A DNA stretch of 64,000 bases, from positions 62,001 through 126,000 of the forward strand of contig NZ_MVAD01000001.1 of the NCBI RefSeq assembly GCF_002007115.1. Direction: 5' to 3'. Positions 15,610 through 25,713 of this stretch are shown here, one piece after another. Positions within the stretch are counted from its first letter, which is position 1, and each line of letters opens with the position of its first letter. Position numbers and translations under genes: made by a program. Source of the stretch: Massilia sp. KIM. GTDB lineage: Bacteria; Pseudomonadota; Gammaproteobacteria; Burkholderiales; Burkholderiaceae_D. Under the pieces are notes generated by a model, which was given only the letters and a program-made list of their open reading frames with translations, did no database searches and was not told the DNA's origin.

Positions 15610-16302
15610 TCAGTGGACGAAAAGGAGGGCCAGCACGGCCGGCAGCACGATGCCGAAGCCGATCACCGGCCAGGTCGAGGGGCGCTTGGCCGCGTGGTAT
15701 TTCAGGATCAGGAAACCGGTGATGCAGAACACCAGGCAGGCGACGGCGAACAGGTCGATGAACCAGCTCCACACCGGGCCGGTATTGCGGCCCTTGTGCA
15801 GGTCGTTGAGCCAGCTGATCCAGCCACGCTCGGTGCGCTCGTATTCCGCGCTGCCGTCGGCGGCGATGCGCAGCCAGGCGTCGCCGCCGGGGCGGGGCAG
15901 GGCCACGTAGGCGTCGTCCTCGCTCCATTCGGCGCGCTTGCCGCGCACGTCGACCGGGAAGGCGCCGTTGGCCCAGTCGGCCAGCTCGGCAGGCAGCGGC
16001 ACCTCGGCGTCGGCGTGCTCGGCGGCGTAGGCGGCGAGCCGGGCGCGGAGCAGCTCGGGCAGCTCGGCCTTGAGGCGGGTGACCACCGGCTTGGCCTCGA
16101 TCTTGGAAGCATTATTCAGGGTGATGCCGGTAAAGCTGAACAGCAACATCGCCATCAGACAGATGGCGGAGCTGATCCAATGCCATTGGTGCAATTGCTT
16201 TAACCACAGGGCACGGGCTGCGCCGGGCAGGGCGGTCGCGCCCGGATCGGCTTTCGCGTTGGCGTGCGCAGGGGCAGAGGGAGTGGGGCCGGTTGGGTGC
16301 AT
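15610..16302 (-). CDS. PepSY-associated transmembrane protein
   Basis: The protein has 230 residues. The first membrane helix (HQWHWISSAICLMAMLLFSF) is followed by TGITLNNA, a periplasmic PepSY-like domain (around VVTRLKAELPELLRARLAAY), the WISWLNDLHKGRNTGPVW segment and two C-terminal helices (FIDLFAVACLVFCITGFLIL and VIGFGIVLPAVLALLFV). Histidines in HQWHW and LHKG resemble haem-ligating positions in PepSY-TM reductases. I start at ATG 16302; the longer frame to 16326 would translate the Fur box itself. No Shine-Dalgarno sequence is visible, so the mRNA may be leaderless. It heads the operon. Confidence 0.85.
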   Translation of the reverse strand: MHPTGPTPSAPAHANAKADPGATALPGAARALWLKQLHQWHWISSAICLMAMLLFSFTGITLNNASKIEAKPVVTRLKAELPELLRARLAAYAAEHADAEVPLPAELADWANGAFPVDVRGKRAEWSEDDAYVALPRPGGDAWLRIAADGSAEYERTERGWISWLNDLHKGRNTGPVWSWFIDLFAVACLVFCITGFLILKYHAAKRPSTWPVIGFGIVLPAVLALLFVH

Positions 16303-16306
16303 AAAG

Positions 16307-16329
16307 TAAATGATAACGATTATCATTTA
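16307..16329. promoter_or_regulatory. Fur box
   Basis: A 23 bp near-perfect palindrome, broken only at its centre, with core TGATAACGATTATCA, matches the Fur consensus. It ends 4 bases before the PepSY start codon at 16302. This predicts repression of the five-gene operon 16302-11873 when iron is sufficient. The divergent sucA start is 265 bases away. Confidence 0.9.
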
Positions 16330-16594
16330 CGTGGTCAACTCGGCAATCGGCGATGCTTGTCCACTCTACATTTTGAAATAAATAATTTCGCTGACCCCCA
16401 TCGGCTTGCGCCTTGATGATGGGTTACAATACCGTGCGCTAAAAGTCAGGAGAGCGCTTGGAAGCGCCCCTGCAGAGTCCTTCCCCCACAACTTGATGTC
16501 TTGTAAGTGCGATCCGCTAACCGGTCAGGCCGTGTCGCGGAAGGTTAGACTAACCCGCCCCAACCTCGCGAAGCGCGAAGAAAGGTGAGCAAGA
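16330..16594 (+). other. Upstream region of sucA
   Basis: About 265 bases lie between the Fur box and sucA. The part near 16360-16400 is AT-rich (TTTTGAAATAAATAATTTCG) and TTACAATA at 16424-16431 could be a -10 element. No gene was seen. A small GCGCTT/AAGCGC hairpin lies near 16455-16468. Confidence 0.35.
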
Positions 16595-19450
16595 ATGATG
16601 CAACAAAATAACGCCAACTCCTACCTGTTCGGCGGCAATGCCCCGTACGTGGAAGAGTTGTACGAGGCCTACCTGGACAATCCGGGTTCCGTGCCAGAGA
16701 ACTGGCGCGCCTATTTCGACCAGATGCAAAACGTGCCTGCGGTCGACGGCTCCAGCCGTCCCGACGTCGTGCACTCGTCGGTCGTCGCCTCGTTCGCGGA
16801 ACGTGCCAAGCAAGGCCCGATCCGTACCGTGACCGCCACCCCGGACGTCGAACTCGGCCGCAAGCGCGTCGCCGTCACCCAGCTGATCGCCGCTTACCGC
16901 TACCTGGGCTCGCGCTGGGCCAACCTGGACCCGCTGCAGCGCCAGGAACGTCCGCCCCTGCCGGAACTCGAGCCGAGCTTCTACGGCTTCACCGAAGCGG
17001 ACCTGGACACCGTTTTCAACATCAGCAACACCTACTTCGGCAAGGAAACCGCGACCCTGCGCGAGATCCTGAACATGCTGCGCGACACGTACTGCCGCGC
17101 CATCGGCGCCGAGTTCATGTACATCAGCGACCCGACCGAGAAGCGCTGGCTGCAGGAGCGCCTCGAGTCGATCCGCTCGACCCCGACCTTCAGCGCCGAG
17201 AAGAAGAAGCACATCCTCGAGCGCCTGACCGCGGCCGAAGGCCTGGAACGCTACCTCCACACCAAGTACGTCGGCGCCAAGCGCTTCTCGCTGGAAGGCG
17301 GCGAGTCCTTCATCGCCTCGATGGACGAAGTGATCCAGCGCGCTGGTGAAAAGGGCGTGCAGGAAATCGTGATCGGCATGGCCCACCGCGGCCGCCTGAA
17401 CGTCCTGGTCAACACCCTGGGCAAGAGCCCGGCCGACCTGTTCGAGGAATTCGAAGGCAAGCACGCCGACGACCTGCCGGCAGGCGACGTGAAATACCAC
17501 CAGGGCTTCTCGAGCGACATCTCGACCCCGGGCGGCCCGGTCCACCTGTCGCTGGCCTTCAACCCTTCGCACCTGGAAATCGTCAACCCGGTGGTCGAAG
17601 GTTCGGTCAAGGCGCGCATGGAACGCCGCGGCGACCGCAAGGGCAAGGAAGTCCTGCCGATCCTGGTGCACGGCGACGCCGCCTTCGCCGGCCAGGGCGT
17701 GGTCATGGAAACCCTGAACCTGGCCCAGACCCGCGGCTACGGCACCGGCGGCACCGTCCACCTGGTCATCAACAACCAGATCGGCTTCACCACCTCCGAC
17801 CCGCGCGACGCTCGTTCGACCCTGTACTGCACCGACGTGGTCAAGATGATCGAAGCGCCGGTCCTGCACGTCAACGCCGACGATCCCGAAGCCGTGGTGC
17901 TGGCGACCCAGATCGCCCTCGACTACCGCGTCGAGTTCGGCAAGGACGTCGTGGTCGACATCGTCTGCTACCGCAAGCTGGGCCACAACGAGCAGGACAC
18001 TCCGGCCCTGACCCAGCCGCTGATGTACAAGAAGATCGCCAAGCATCCGGGCACCCGCAAGCTGTACGCCGAGAAGCTGGCCGCGCAGGGCACCGTGGGC
18101 GCCGACGCCGGCGACCAGCTGGTGGCCGAGTACCGCGCCGCCATGGACGCGGGCAAGCACACCGTCGATCCGGTCCTGACCAACTTCAAGAACAAGTACG
18201 CGGTCGACTGGGCTCCCTTCCTGAACAAGAAGTGGACCGACGCCGCCGACACCGCCGTGCCGCTGACCGAACTGAAGCGTCTGGCGCAGCGCATCACCAC
18301 CGTGCCGGAAAACTTCAAGCTCCACTCGCTGGTCGAGAAGGTGCTGGCCGACCGCGCCGCCATGGGCCGCGGCGAGCTGAACCTCGACTGGGGCATGGGT
18401 GAACACCTGGCCTACGCCTCGCTGCTGTCCTCGGGCTACGCGGTCCGCCTGTCGGGCCAGGACGCCGGCCGCGGCACCTTCGTGCACCGCCACGCCGTGC
18501 TGCACGACCAGAACCGCGAGCGCTGGGACCAGGGCATCTACCTGCCGCTGGCCAATGTCTCGGACAACCAGGCGCACTTCACCGTGATCGACTCGGTGCT
18601 GTCGGAAGAAGCGGTGCTCGGCTTCGAGTACGGCTACTCGACCGCCGAACCGAACACCCTGACCATCTGGGAAGCCCAGTTCGGCGACTTCGTCAACGGC
18701 GCCCAGGTCGTGATCGACCAGTTCATCGCCTCGGGCGAAGTGAAGTGGGGCCGCGCTTCGGGCCTCGTCATGATGCTGCCGCACGGCTACGAAGGCCAGG
18801 GTCCGGAACACTCGTCGGCCCGTATCGAACGCTTCCTGCAACTGTGCGCCGACAACAACATGCAAGTGGTGCAGCCGACCACGGCCGCCCAGATCTTCCA
18901 CCTGCTGCGCCGCCAGATGGTGCGCCAGTTCCGCAAGCCGCTGGTGATCTTCACCCCGAAATCGCTGCTGCGTAACAAGGACGCCGGCTCGCCGCTGACC
19001 GACCTGGCCAAGGGCGGTTTCCAGACCGTGATCGGCGAAGTGGACGAGAAGATCGAAGCCGCCAAGGTCAAGCGCGTGATCGTCTGCTCGGGCAAGGTCT
19101 ACTACGACCTGGTGAACACCCGCAAGGCGCGCAACGCCAGCGACGTGGCCATCGTCCGCATCGAGCAGATGTACCCGTTCCCGCACAAGTCCTTCGCCGC
19201 CGAGCTGAAGAAGTTCAGCAACGCGACCGAAGTGGTGTGGGCGCAGGACGAGCCGCAGAACCAGGGTCCGTGGTTCCAGATCCAGCACAACATCTTCGAA
19301 AGCATGGAAGAAGGCCAGCGCCTGGCTTACGCCGGCCGCGCCGCCTCGGCGTCCCCGGCGGTTGGCTATGCCGACAAGCACGTGGCGCAGCAGAAGGAAC
19401 TGCTGGAAACCGCGTTCTCGAAGCTCAAGGGTTTCATCCTGACGAAGTAA
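16595..19450 (+). CDS. sucA: 2-oxoglutarate dehydrogenase E1 component
   Basis: The 951-residue thiamine-diphosphate enzyme decarboxylates 2-oxoglutarate and transfers the succinyl group to the E2 lipoyl arm. Family landmarks are the N-terminal E2-binding segment (YLFGGNAPYVEELYEAYLDN), GMAHRGRLNVLVN, the diphosphate/Mg region with HGDAAFAGQGVV and INNQIGFTT, and the C-terminal E1 transketolase-like part (WEAQFGDFVNGAQ, MLPHGYEGQGPEHSSAR). Length is near the E. coli protein (933). GAAAGGTGAGCAAG precedes the first ATG; MM at the start leaves a 3 bp ambiguity. It heads the odh cluster with sucB and lpdA. Confidence 0.97.
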   Translation: MMQQNNANSYLFGGNAPYVEELYEAYLDNPGSVPENWRAYFDQMQNVPAVDGSSRPDVVHSSVVASFAERAKQGPIRTVTATPDVELGRKRVAVTQLIAAYRYLGSRWANLDPLQRQERPPLPELEPSFYGFTEADLDTVFNISNTYFGKETATLREILNMLRDTYCRAIGAEFMYISDPTEKRWLQERLESIRSTPTFSAEKKKHILERLTAAEGLERYLHTKYVGAKRFSLEGGESFIASMDEVIQRAGEKGVQEIVIGMAHRGRLNVLVNTLGKSPADLFEEFEGKHADDLPAGDVKYHQGFSSDISTPGGPVHLSLAFNPSHLEIVNPVVEGSVKARMERRGDRKGKEVLPILVHGDAAFAGQGVVMETLNLAQTRGYGTGGTVHLVINNQIGFTTSDPRDARSTLYCTDVVKMIEAPVLHVNADDPEAVVLATQIALDYRVEFGKDVVVDIVCYRKLGHNEQDTPALTQPLMYKKIAKHPGTRKLYAEKLAAQGTVGADAGDQLVAEYRAAMDAGKHTVDPVLTNFKNKYAVDWAPFLNKKWTDAADTAVPLTELKRLAQRITTVPENFKLHSLVEKVLADRAAMGRGELNLDWGMGEHLAYASLLSSGYAVRLSGQDAGRGTFVHRHAVLHDQNRERWDQGIYLPLANVSDNQAHFTVIDSVLSEEAVLGFEYGYSTAEPNTLTIWEAQFGDFVNGAQVVIDQFIASGEVKWGRASGLVMMLPHGYEGQGPEHSSARIERFLQLCADNNMQVVQPTTAAQIFHLLRRQMVRQFRKPLVIFTPKSLLRNKDAGSPLTDLAKGGFQTVIGEVDEKIEAAKVKRVIVCSGKVYYDLVNTRKARNASDVAIVRIEQMYPFPHKSFAAELKKFSNATEVVWAQDEPQNQGPWFQIQHNIFESMEEGQRLAYAGRAASASPAVGYADKHVAQQKELLETAFSKLKGFILTK

Positions 19451-19459
19451 GGCAGCACC

Positions 19460-19484
19460 GGCCCGGGCCCCGACGTCCCGGGCC
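19460..19484 (+). terminator. Intercistronic stem-loop between sucA and sucB
   Basis: GGCCCGGG (19460-19467) and CCCGGGCC (19477-19484) form a perfect 8 bp GC stem with a 9-base loop. There is no T tract, so it is more likely an mRNA stability or processing element than a full terminator. Confidence 0.4.
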
Positions 19485-19519
19485 CTTTGCACAGAATAAT
19501 TAAACGGAGTTTACTCAAC

Positions 19520-20776
19520 ATGGCACAAATCGAAGTCAAGGTCCCCCAACTGTCGGAATCGGTTGCTGAAGCGACCCTGCTGTCCTGGCACAAGAAGGTC
19601 GGCGAGCCCGTCTCGCGCGACGAGAACATGATCGACATCGAGACCGACAAGGTGGTCCTGGAACTGCCGGCCCCGAGCGCTGGCGTGATCGTGCAGCTGA
19701 TCAAGGCCGACGGCGCGACCGTGGTGTCGGGCGAGACCATCGCGATCATCGATACCGAAGCGTCGGCACAGACCAGCCCGCTGGAAGTGAAGCCGATCCC
19801 GTCGGCAGCCCCGAACGCCCCGATCGAAGCCGCTCCGGCCGCCGCACCGGCCGCCGACCAGTCGAAGGCGGGCGTGGCCATGCCGGCCGCCGCCAAGATC
19901 CTGGCTGACAACAACATGAGCGCCGCCGGCATCGACGGTTCGGGCCGCGACGGCCGCGTGACCAAGGGCGACGCCCTGGCCGCCGTCGCCAGCAAGCCGG
20001 CCGCCGCACCGGCCGCCGCCGCACCGGCCAAGGCCCCGCTGCAGCAGGTCGCCGCCCCGGTCGCCAACCTGGGGGACCGTCCGGAAGAGCGCGTGCCGAT
20101 GAGCCGCCTGCGCGCCCGTATCGCCGAGCGCCTGCTGCAGTCGCAGCAGACCAACGCCATCCTGACCACCTTCAACGAGGTGAACATGGCGCCGGTCATG
20201 GAACTGCGCAACAAGTACAAGGACAAGTTCGAGAAAGAGCACGGCGTCAAGCTGGGCTTCATGTCCTTCTTCGTCAAGGCCGCCGTCGCCGCGCTGAAGA
20301 AGTACCCGATCCTGAACGCCTCGGTGGATGGCAACGACATCGTCTACCACGGCTACTTCGACATCGGCATCGCGGTCGGTTCGCCGCGCGGCCTGGTGGT
20401 GCCGATCCTGCGCAACGCCGACCAGATGTCGATCGCCGAGATCGAGAAGAAGATCGGTGAATTCGGCCAGAAGGCCAAGGACGGCAAGCTGACCCTGGAA
20501 GAGCTGTCGGGCGGTACCTTCTCGATCTCGAACGGCGGCGTGTTCGGCTCGATGCTGTCGACCCCGATCATCAACCCGCCGCAGTCGGCGATCCTGGGCG
20601 TGCACGCGACCAAGGACCGCGCCGTGGTGGAGAACGGCCAGATCGTGATCCGTCCGATGAACTACCTGGCGATGTCCTACGACCACCGCATCATCGACGG
20701 CCGCGAAGCCGTGCTGGGCCTGGTGGCCATGAAGGACGCGCTGGAAGATCCGGCGCGTCTGCTGCTGGACCTGTAA
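19520..20776 (+). CDS. sucB: Dihydrolipoyllysine succinyltransferase (E2 of 2-oxoglutarate dehydrogenase)
   Basis: The protein has 418 residues. The lipoyl domain comes first with Lys44 in [11 protein letters not shown]. An Ala/Pro linker is followed by the E1/E3-binding domain ([30 protein letters not shown]), a second linker and the catalytic core ([28 protein letters not shown]) with the active-site YDHRIIDGR giving His389 and Asp393. It forms the core of the complex with SucA and LpdA. The start at 19520 (MAQIEV) is preferred over an upstream in-frame ATG because lipoyl domains begin here and GGAG lies upstream. Confidence 0.97.
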   Translation: MAQIEVKVPQLSESVAEATLLSWHKKVGEPVSRDENMIDIETDKVVLELPAPSAGVIVQLIKADGATVVSGETIAIIDTEASAQTSPLEVKPIPSAAPNAPIEAAPAAAPAADQSKAGVAMPAAAKILADNNMSAAGIDGSGRDGRVTKGDALAAVASKPAAAPAAAAPAKAPLQQVAAPVANLGDRPEERVPMSRLRARIAERLLQSQQTNAILTTFNEVNMAPVMELRNKYKDKFEKEHGVKLGFMSFFVKAAVAALKKYPILNASVDGNDIVYHGYFDIGIAVGSPRGLVVPILRNADQMSIAEIEKKIGEFGQKAKDGKLTLEELSGGTFSISNGGVFGSMLSTPIINPPQSAILGVHATKDRAVVENGQIVIRPMNYLAMSYDHRIIDGREAVLGLVAMKDALEDPARLLLDL

Positions 20777-20803
20777 TCGCCAACCGACCCGCCTGGAGGA
20801 GCC

Positions 20804-21130
20804 ATGAGTCTGTCTGATGAAATCAAACGGCTGCATGAACTGCACCAGGCGGGCGCCTTGAGCGATGCCGAGTTCGAGCAGGCCAAGGCCAGGATCCTGA
20901 CGGCATCGACCGTCAGCCTGGACAAGGGCGGCGGTGCGCTGTCCGACGAGATGAGCAAGCTGCGCCGTTCGCGCGCCGACCGCTGGCTGGGCGGCGTGTG
21001 CGGCGGGCTGGGTATCGTGTCCGGGATCGATTCCTGGATCTGGCGCCTGGCCTTCGTGCTGTTCACCTTGGCCTACGGCGCCGGCGCCCTCATTTACTTG
21101 GCGTTGTGGATTTTTGTTCCCGAAGAATAA
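20804..21130 (+). CDS. SHOCT and PspC domain membrane protein
   Basis: The 108-residue protein has two parts. Residues 1-32 (LSDEIKRLHELHQAGALSDA, EFEQAKARIL) match a SHOCT-type short helical domain. Residues 53-108 are a PspC domain: LRRSRADRWLGGVCGGLG, then SWIWRLAFVLFTLAYGAGAL and a terminal LIYLALWIFVPEE. It is a predicted inner-membrane protein of the phage-shock type. GGAGGAG before ATG gives a strong start. It lies between sucB and lpdA, where a related gene is not part of the dehydrogenase complex. Confidence 0.85.
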   Translation: MSLSDEIKRLHELHQAGALSDAEFEQAKARILTASTVSLDKGGGALSDEMSKLRRSRADRWLGGVCGGLGIVSGIDSWIWRLAFVLFTLAYGAGALIYLALWIFVPEE

Positions 21131-21167
21131 AACCGTTCGGTCTCGCAAGTAGGCCCGCTACGCTAGC

Positions 21168-21274
21168 ACGTCGTTCCGGCGAAGGCCGGAACCCAAGTTC
21201 GTCGAGTCGCCACTAGCGTGACGCTTTGGCGCTCAGCACGCAAACTTGGATCCCGGCCTTCGCCGGGATGACGT
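21168..21274. repeat. REP-like inverted pair between pspC-like gene and lpdA
   Basis: Two copies of the palindromic element lie at 21168-21200 (ACGTCGTTCCGGCGAAGGCC onward) and, inverted, at 21243-21274. They flank a 42 bp spacer, inside what is otherwise the conserved odhB-lpdA interval. Confidence 0.88.
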
Positions 21275-21344
21275 TCATGTGCAGCGTGACCGGCGATGCG
21301 CGGGTGGCTTGCGCAGCGTGCACCGAACCAACCAGGAAATAACA

Positions 21345-22775
<1,431 letters not shown>

Positions 22776-22816
22776 AGCGTCACCGTGTGGCGGCCCCCGG
22801 GCCGCCGCATCGCCAC

Positions 22817-22851
22817 GGGGTGGACGGGCGAACCGTCCACCCCTTGTTTTT
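22817..22851 (+). terminator. Rho-independent terminator after lpdA
   Basis: GGGGTGGACGG and CCGTCCACCCC form a perfect 11 bp stem with a short loop, followed by TTGTTTTT. It ends the odh transcript 42 bases after the lpdA stop and just before zapE. Confidence 0.85.
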
Positions 22852-22866
22852 CATTGCAGCCTAGCC

Positions 22867-23967
22867 ATGAACGTCCAAGAGTATTACCAGCACGCGCTGA
22901 CCGAGCGCGGCTTCAAGGCCGACCCGGCGCAGCAGCGCGCGGTCGACCGCCTGCAGCAGGCGTACGACGACTGGGTCGAGTACAAGGCCCAGCGGTCGTC
23001 CGCTTTCAAGCGCCTCATCAACCGCCCGGACGTGCCGCGCGGCGTCTACATGTGGGGCGGGGTGGGGCGCGGCAAGTCCTTCCTGATGGACTCCTTCTAT
23101 TCGGTGGTGCCGGTGGTGCGCAAGACGCGCCTGCACTTCCACGAGTTCATGCGTTCGGTCCACCACCAGCTCGACCAGCTCAAGGGCATGGCCGACCCGC
23201 TCGACGAAGTCGCCAAGCGCGTGGCCAAGAAGTACCGCCTGATCTGCTTCGACGAATTCCACGTCTCGGACATCGCCGACGCGATGATCCTGTATAACCT
23301 GCTCAAGGCCTTGTTCGACAACGGCGTGAGCTTCGTGATGACCTCGAACTACGAGCCGTCCACGCTCTACCCGGACGGACTGCATCGCGACCGCATGCTG
23401 CCGACCATCGCGCTGCTGCAGGAGCGCATGGACGTGCTGAACGTGGACGCCGGCAACGACTACCGCAAGCGCGCGCTGGAACAGGTCGAGGCCTATTACA
23501 CGCCGCTCAACGCGGCCTCCGACCACGCCTTGCGCGAAGCCTTCTCCAAGATCGCCGACACGGCCGAGGACCCGCATCCGGTGGTGCGCATCGAGAACCG
23601 CGAGATCCGCGCGCTGCGCCGCGCCGGCGGCGTGATCTGGTTCGATTTCGCCACCCTGTGCGGCGGGCCGCGCTCGCAGAACGACTACCTGGAGCTGGCC
23701 AGCCAGTTCCACACGGTGATCCTGTCCGGGATTCCCGCCATGTCCGCGGGCCAGGCCTCGGAGGCGCGCCGCTTCACCTGGCTGATCGACGTGTTCTACG
23801 ACCACAAGGTCAAGCTGATCATGTCGGCCGCGGTCGAGCCCGAGGAGCTTTATACCCAGGGCCAGCTGGCGAACGAATTCCACCGCACGGTATCGCGTAT
23901 CATCGAGATGCAGTCGCGCGAATACATGCTGGCCGAGCGCCGCGGCGCGGCCGACAGCATCGCCTGA
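22867..23967 (+). CDS. zapE: Cell division protein ZapE (AFG1-family ATPase)
   Basis: The 366-residue P-loop ATPase has Walker A as GGVGRGKS, Walker B as LICFDEFHVSD, sensor region VMTSNYEPSTLYPDGLHRDR, and the family C-terminal LSGIPAMSAGQ and RRFTWLIDVFYDHKVKL. ZapE interacts with FtsZ and affects division under stress. Its place after lpdA is conserved in Burkholderiales. It lies 15 bp after the lpdA terminator, so its promoter may overlap that region. Confidence 0.94.
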   Translation: MNVQEYYQHALTERGFKADPAQQRAVDRLQQAYDDWVEYKAQRSSAFKRLINRPDVPRGVYMWGGVGRGKSFLMDSFYSVVPVVRKTRLHFHEFMRSVHHQLDQLKGMADPLDEVAKRVAKKYRLICFDEFHVSDIADAMILYNLLKALFDNGVSFVMTSNYEPSTLYPDGLHRDRMLPTIALLQERMDVLNVDAGNDYRKRALEQVEAYYTPLNAASDHALREAFSKIADTAEDPHPVVRIENREIRALRRAGGVIWFDFATLCGGPRSQNDYLELASQFHTVILSGIPAMSAGQASEARRFTWLIDVFYDHKVKLIMSAAVEPEELYTQGQLANEFHRTVSRIIEMQSREYMLAERRGAADSIA

Positions 23968-23981
23968 ACGAAAGGACATCC

Positions 23982-24662
23982 ATGACGACATCCACCGCTG
24001 TACGCCTGCTCGGCGCCGCCATGCTGGCCGGCCTGCTGTCCGCCTGCGCCAGCACCGACCCGGCCCCGGTGACGGCGCCGGCCGAGCCGACCACCTCGGT
24101 CGCCCAGGCCGAGGAGCGCCTGGCCGCCGTGGCGAAGGAGCGCGCCGCGATCCAGGCGCGCTATGCCGAGCGGGAAGCGGTTTGCTACGAGAAATTCTTC
24201 GTTAATAACTGCTTGGAAGAAGCCCAGGAACGCCAGCGCGCGGCGCTGTCGGCCCAGCGGGCGATCGAGATCGAGGCTTCGCGTTTCCTGCGCCGGAACA
24301 AGGTGGAAGAGCGCGACAAGGCGATCGCCCAGGCCGAGGCCGAGTACAAGGCGGAGGAGGCGGCCTTCGCCGCCAATCCGCCGCCGGCGCCGCGCGAAGT
24401 GGCGCCCTTGCCGCCGCCGCGTCCGCGCGCGGCCGATGCGGCCGCGGCGCGCCAGAAGGCGCGCGCCGGCTCGGCGCCGTCCAAGTTGACGCCCGAGCAG
24501 GAGGCGGCGAACGTGCGCGCCTTCGAGGAGAACGAGCGCAAGGCGGAGGAGCGCCAGCGTGAAGTGGAAAGGCGCAAGGCGGAGCGGGAGGCGAAGTCGG
24601 CCAAGCGGGCGGAGCAAGAGGCCAAGGCGAAGGAGGGGGCGGCTGCGGCGGCGGGGAAGTGA
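23982..24662 (+). CDS. Putative lipoprotein with coiled-coil, Ala/Glu/Arg-rich
   Basis: The protein has 226 residues. A lipobox ends at Cys22 (MLAGLLSAC). It contains a conserved-looking CYEKFFVNNCLEEAQERQR with two cysteines, a long charged helical region (FLRRNKVEERDKAIAQAEAE), a proline-rich spacer (PPPAPREVAPLPPPRPR) and a second charged coiled coil to the end. A lipid-anchored periplasmic structural role is inferred; the family was not named. It lies 14 bases after zapE with GAAAGGA before ATG. Its stop codon falls inside a 29 bp tandem triplet. Confidence 0.7.
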   Translation: MTTSTAVRLLGAAMLAGLLSACASTDPAPVTAPAEPTTSVAQAEERLAAVAKERAAIQARYAEREAVCYEKFFVNNCLEEAQERQRAALSAQRAIEIEASRFLRRNKVEERDKAIAQAEAEYKAEEAAFAANPPPAPREVAPLPPPRPRAADAAAARQKARAGSAPSKLTPEQEAANVRAFEENERKAEERQREVERRKAEREAKSAKRAEQEAKAKEGAAAAAGK

Positions 24663-24737
24663 GGCTTTGGGGCCGTATGGCGGAGCAGTGAGCTCTGGTG
24701 GCCGTATCGCGGGGAAGTGAGCACTCGTGGCGGCAGT
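24651..24737. repeat. Three tandem 29-bp units across the lipoprotein stop codon
   Basis: Units at 24651-24679, 24680-24708 and 24709-24737 each run GCGG..A.GTGAG..., then GG(C)CGTATN or a variant. The TGA stop of the lipoprotein gene is in the first unit, and each later unit repeats the same GTGAG. Confidence 0.65.
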
Positions 24738-24758
24738 CGGGGCTCAGGTGTGCATGCA

Positions 24759-24908
24759 AACTTGGATCCCGGCCTTCGCCGGGATGACGTTGGTAAAGTT
24801 CGGGGATTAAAAACTCGTCGGTGACTTCGGTTGGCGCGCTGATCGCGACGCTTATTTCCCCAGCTGCCTAAAAACCGTCATTCCGGCGAAGGCCGGAATC
24901 CAAGTTTG
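24759..24908. repeat. REP-like inverted pair
   Basis: Copies lie at 24759-24792 (AACTTGGATCCCGGCCTTCG onward) and inverted at 24876-24908, between the convergent lipoprotein and PP2C genes. The orientation is the opposite of the pairs at 21168 and 46738. The 83 bp spacer holds nothing recognisable. Confidence 0.88.
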
Positions 24909-24924
24909 CCCGCGCATTGTTGGC

Positions 24925-25713
24925 TCACACCACCTTGTTCGCCGCAAACGACCCATCCTGCGCCGGCTTCACCAGCTTGATGATCGCCATCGTGCAGTTC
25001 CCACCCTTGCCCTGCGACCTTTCCCCGGCCTTGTTGATGAGCATCTCCGATGCCTGGCGCGGCGAGGCCTTGCTGGTCACCGCCGCCAGTTCCGCATCGG
25101 TGAAGAAGTGCCACAAGCCATCCGAGCACAGCAGGAAACAGTCGCCCGCCGCCAGCCCCGTATGGCTGCCCACCGTCACGTAGGGATCCTTGCGTTCGTT
25201 CCCCAGCACATTGAGCAGCAGCTTGGACTTGCGATGGTTTTTGGCGGCATCGAGGGGTAGGCGGTCGGCGAGCAGGTGGTCGACGTAGGCGGCATCGCTG
25301 GTGCGCAGCGCGCAGCGGCCGTTCTCGAAGCGGTACAGCCGCGAATCCCCCACGTGCGCCCACACGGCTTCCCCATGCGGCGTCAGGATCAGGCCCACGA
25401 AGCTGGCATGGATCTCGGCCTTGGCGGCCACCGCGTTCATCTTGATCACGAGATGGGCCTCGCTGACCATGTCCTGGAGCACCTGGGTCAGCCGCTCCAG
25501 GCTCGGGCGGTCGCCCGGCTTGAACTCGTCGAACACCTGGCGCGCCGTGTGCAGCACCTGCTCGGCGCCGGCCGAGCTGGCGATCCCGTCCGACAGCACT
25601 GCCAGCACATAGCCCGGCGCGCGGGCGCCGGTCATCAGGGCGGTGCGATCGTTCTGCTGCGGGCGGTTTCCGATGTGTTGCGCGGTCCCCGCTTCGATCT
25701 TGTAAGAAGTCAT
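24925..25713 (-). CDS. PP2C-family Ser/Thr protein phosphatase
   Basis: The protein has 262 residues. Metal-site motifs are GNRPQQNDR near the N-terminus, VLAVLSDGIASS, WAHVGDSRLYRF and LLCSDGLWHFF, which fit bacterial PP2C enzymes that remove phosphate from Ser/Thr in signalling. The last motif reads GKGGNCTMAI, where the usual Asp before Asn (DN-T) is replaced by Gly, so metal binding at one site may be changed. No kinase gene is adjacent. It is divergent from the YdcH-like gene at 25919. Confidence 0.88.
   Translation of the reverse strand: MTSYKIEAGTAQHIGNRPQQNDRTALMTGARAPGYVLAVLSDGIASSAGAEQVLHTARQVFDEFKPGDRPSLERLTQVLQDMVSEAHLVIKMNAVAAKAEIHASFVGLILTPHGEAVWAHVGDSRLYRFENGRCALRTSDAAYVDHLLADRLPLDAAKNHRKSKLLLNVLGNERKDPYVTVGSHTGLAAGDCFLLCSDGLWHFFTDAELAAVTSKASPRQASEMLINKAGERSQGKGGNCTMAIIKLVKPAQDGSFAANKVV

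Noticed and set aside
16550..19492. 980-codon open frame antisense to sucA
   Set aside because: It mirrors the sucA codon pattern, has no recognisable domain, and sucA is certain.
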